NCBI GenBank assembly: GCA_050250795.1
Contig: JBFWNZ010000048.1
Location: forward strand, 1-16,447
Direction: 5' to 3'
Length of the DNA: 16,447 nucleotides
Origin: JBFWNZ01 sp050250795
Lineage (GTDB): Bacteria; Pseudomonadota; Alphaproteobacteria; UBA8366
Within the stretch, counting starts at the first letter, position 1. Each line of letters opens with the position of its first letter. The notes beneath the pieces were generated by a model, which ran no database searches, was not told where the DNA came from, and was given only the letters and a program-made list of their open reading frames with translations. Of this stretch, positions 16,447 through 16,447 are shown one piece after another. The position numbers and the translations under genes are program-made.

Positions 16447-16447
16447 C

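Overview
The window looks like chromosomal DNA of a high-GC alphaproteobacterium. The best evidence is the housekeeping run pdxJ-acpS-lepB-rnc-era-recO on the minus strand, an order common in this class, together with alphaproteobacterial features such as GDRVL in RNase III. Genus cannot be fixed from sequence alone. Coding density is high, junctions are short or overlapping, and no gene-free stretch exceeds about 155 bases. I saw no rRNA, tRNA, insertion sequence, phage gene or CRISPR array.

Layout. Bases 3-1410 (plus) hold the C-terminal two thirds of a TRAP large permease and an overlapping GNAT acetyltransferase. Bases 1420-4125 (minus) hold parC (topoisomerase IV subunit A) and a small cupin. 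Bases 4186-8974 are a zinc homeostasis locus: zur-znuC-znuB-zevA-zevB read leftward in a tightly coupled array, and znuA reads rightward from the shared, unusually AT-rich region at about 7970-8030, which carries three TATAAC elements and is the likely Zur operator. Bases 8978-9814 hold an Fe(II)/2-oxoglutarate dioxygenase of the TauD/TfdA family. Bases 9871-12954 (minus) hold recO, era, rnc and lepB. Bases 13108-14787 (plus) hold a D-aminoacylase-type amidohydrolase that splits lepB from acpS. Bases 14784-16446 (minus) hold acpS, pdxJ and a DUF2062 membrane protein cut by the window edge.

How the genes fit together. ZnuA captures periplasmic zinc, ZnuB is the channel and ZnuC the ATPase. Zur senses zinc and probably represses both arms. 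ZevA (DUF1007, periplasmic) and ZevB (NicO-type membrane protein with a His-rich loop) form a second candidate zinc route inside the same operon. The lepB-rnc-era-recO block covers protein export, RNA processing, ribosome assembly and recombination repair; pdxJ and acpS make pyridoxal phosphate and activate acyl carrier protein.

The points most worth a second look are the merged znu/zev operon with its His-rich parts, the amidohydrolase inserted head-on into the pdxJ-recO cluster (sharing a CTAG double stop with acpS), and that enzyme's apparent loss of two canonical metal-ligand histidines. I did not find a clearly new defence or mobile system.
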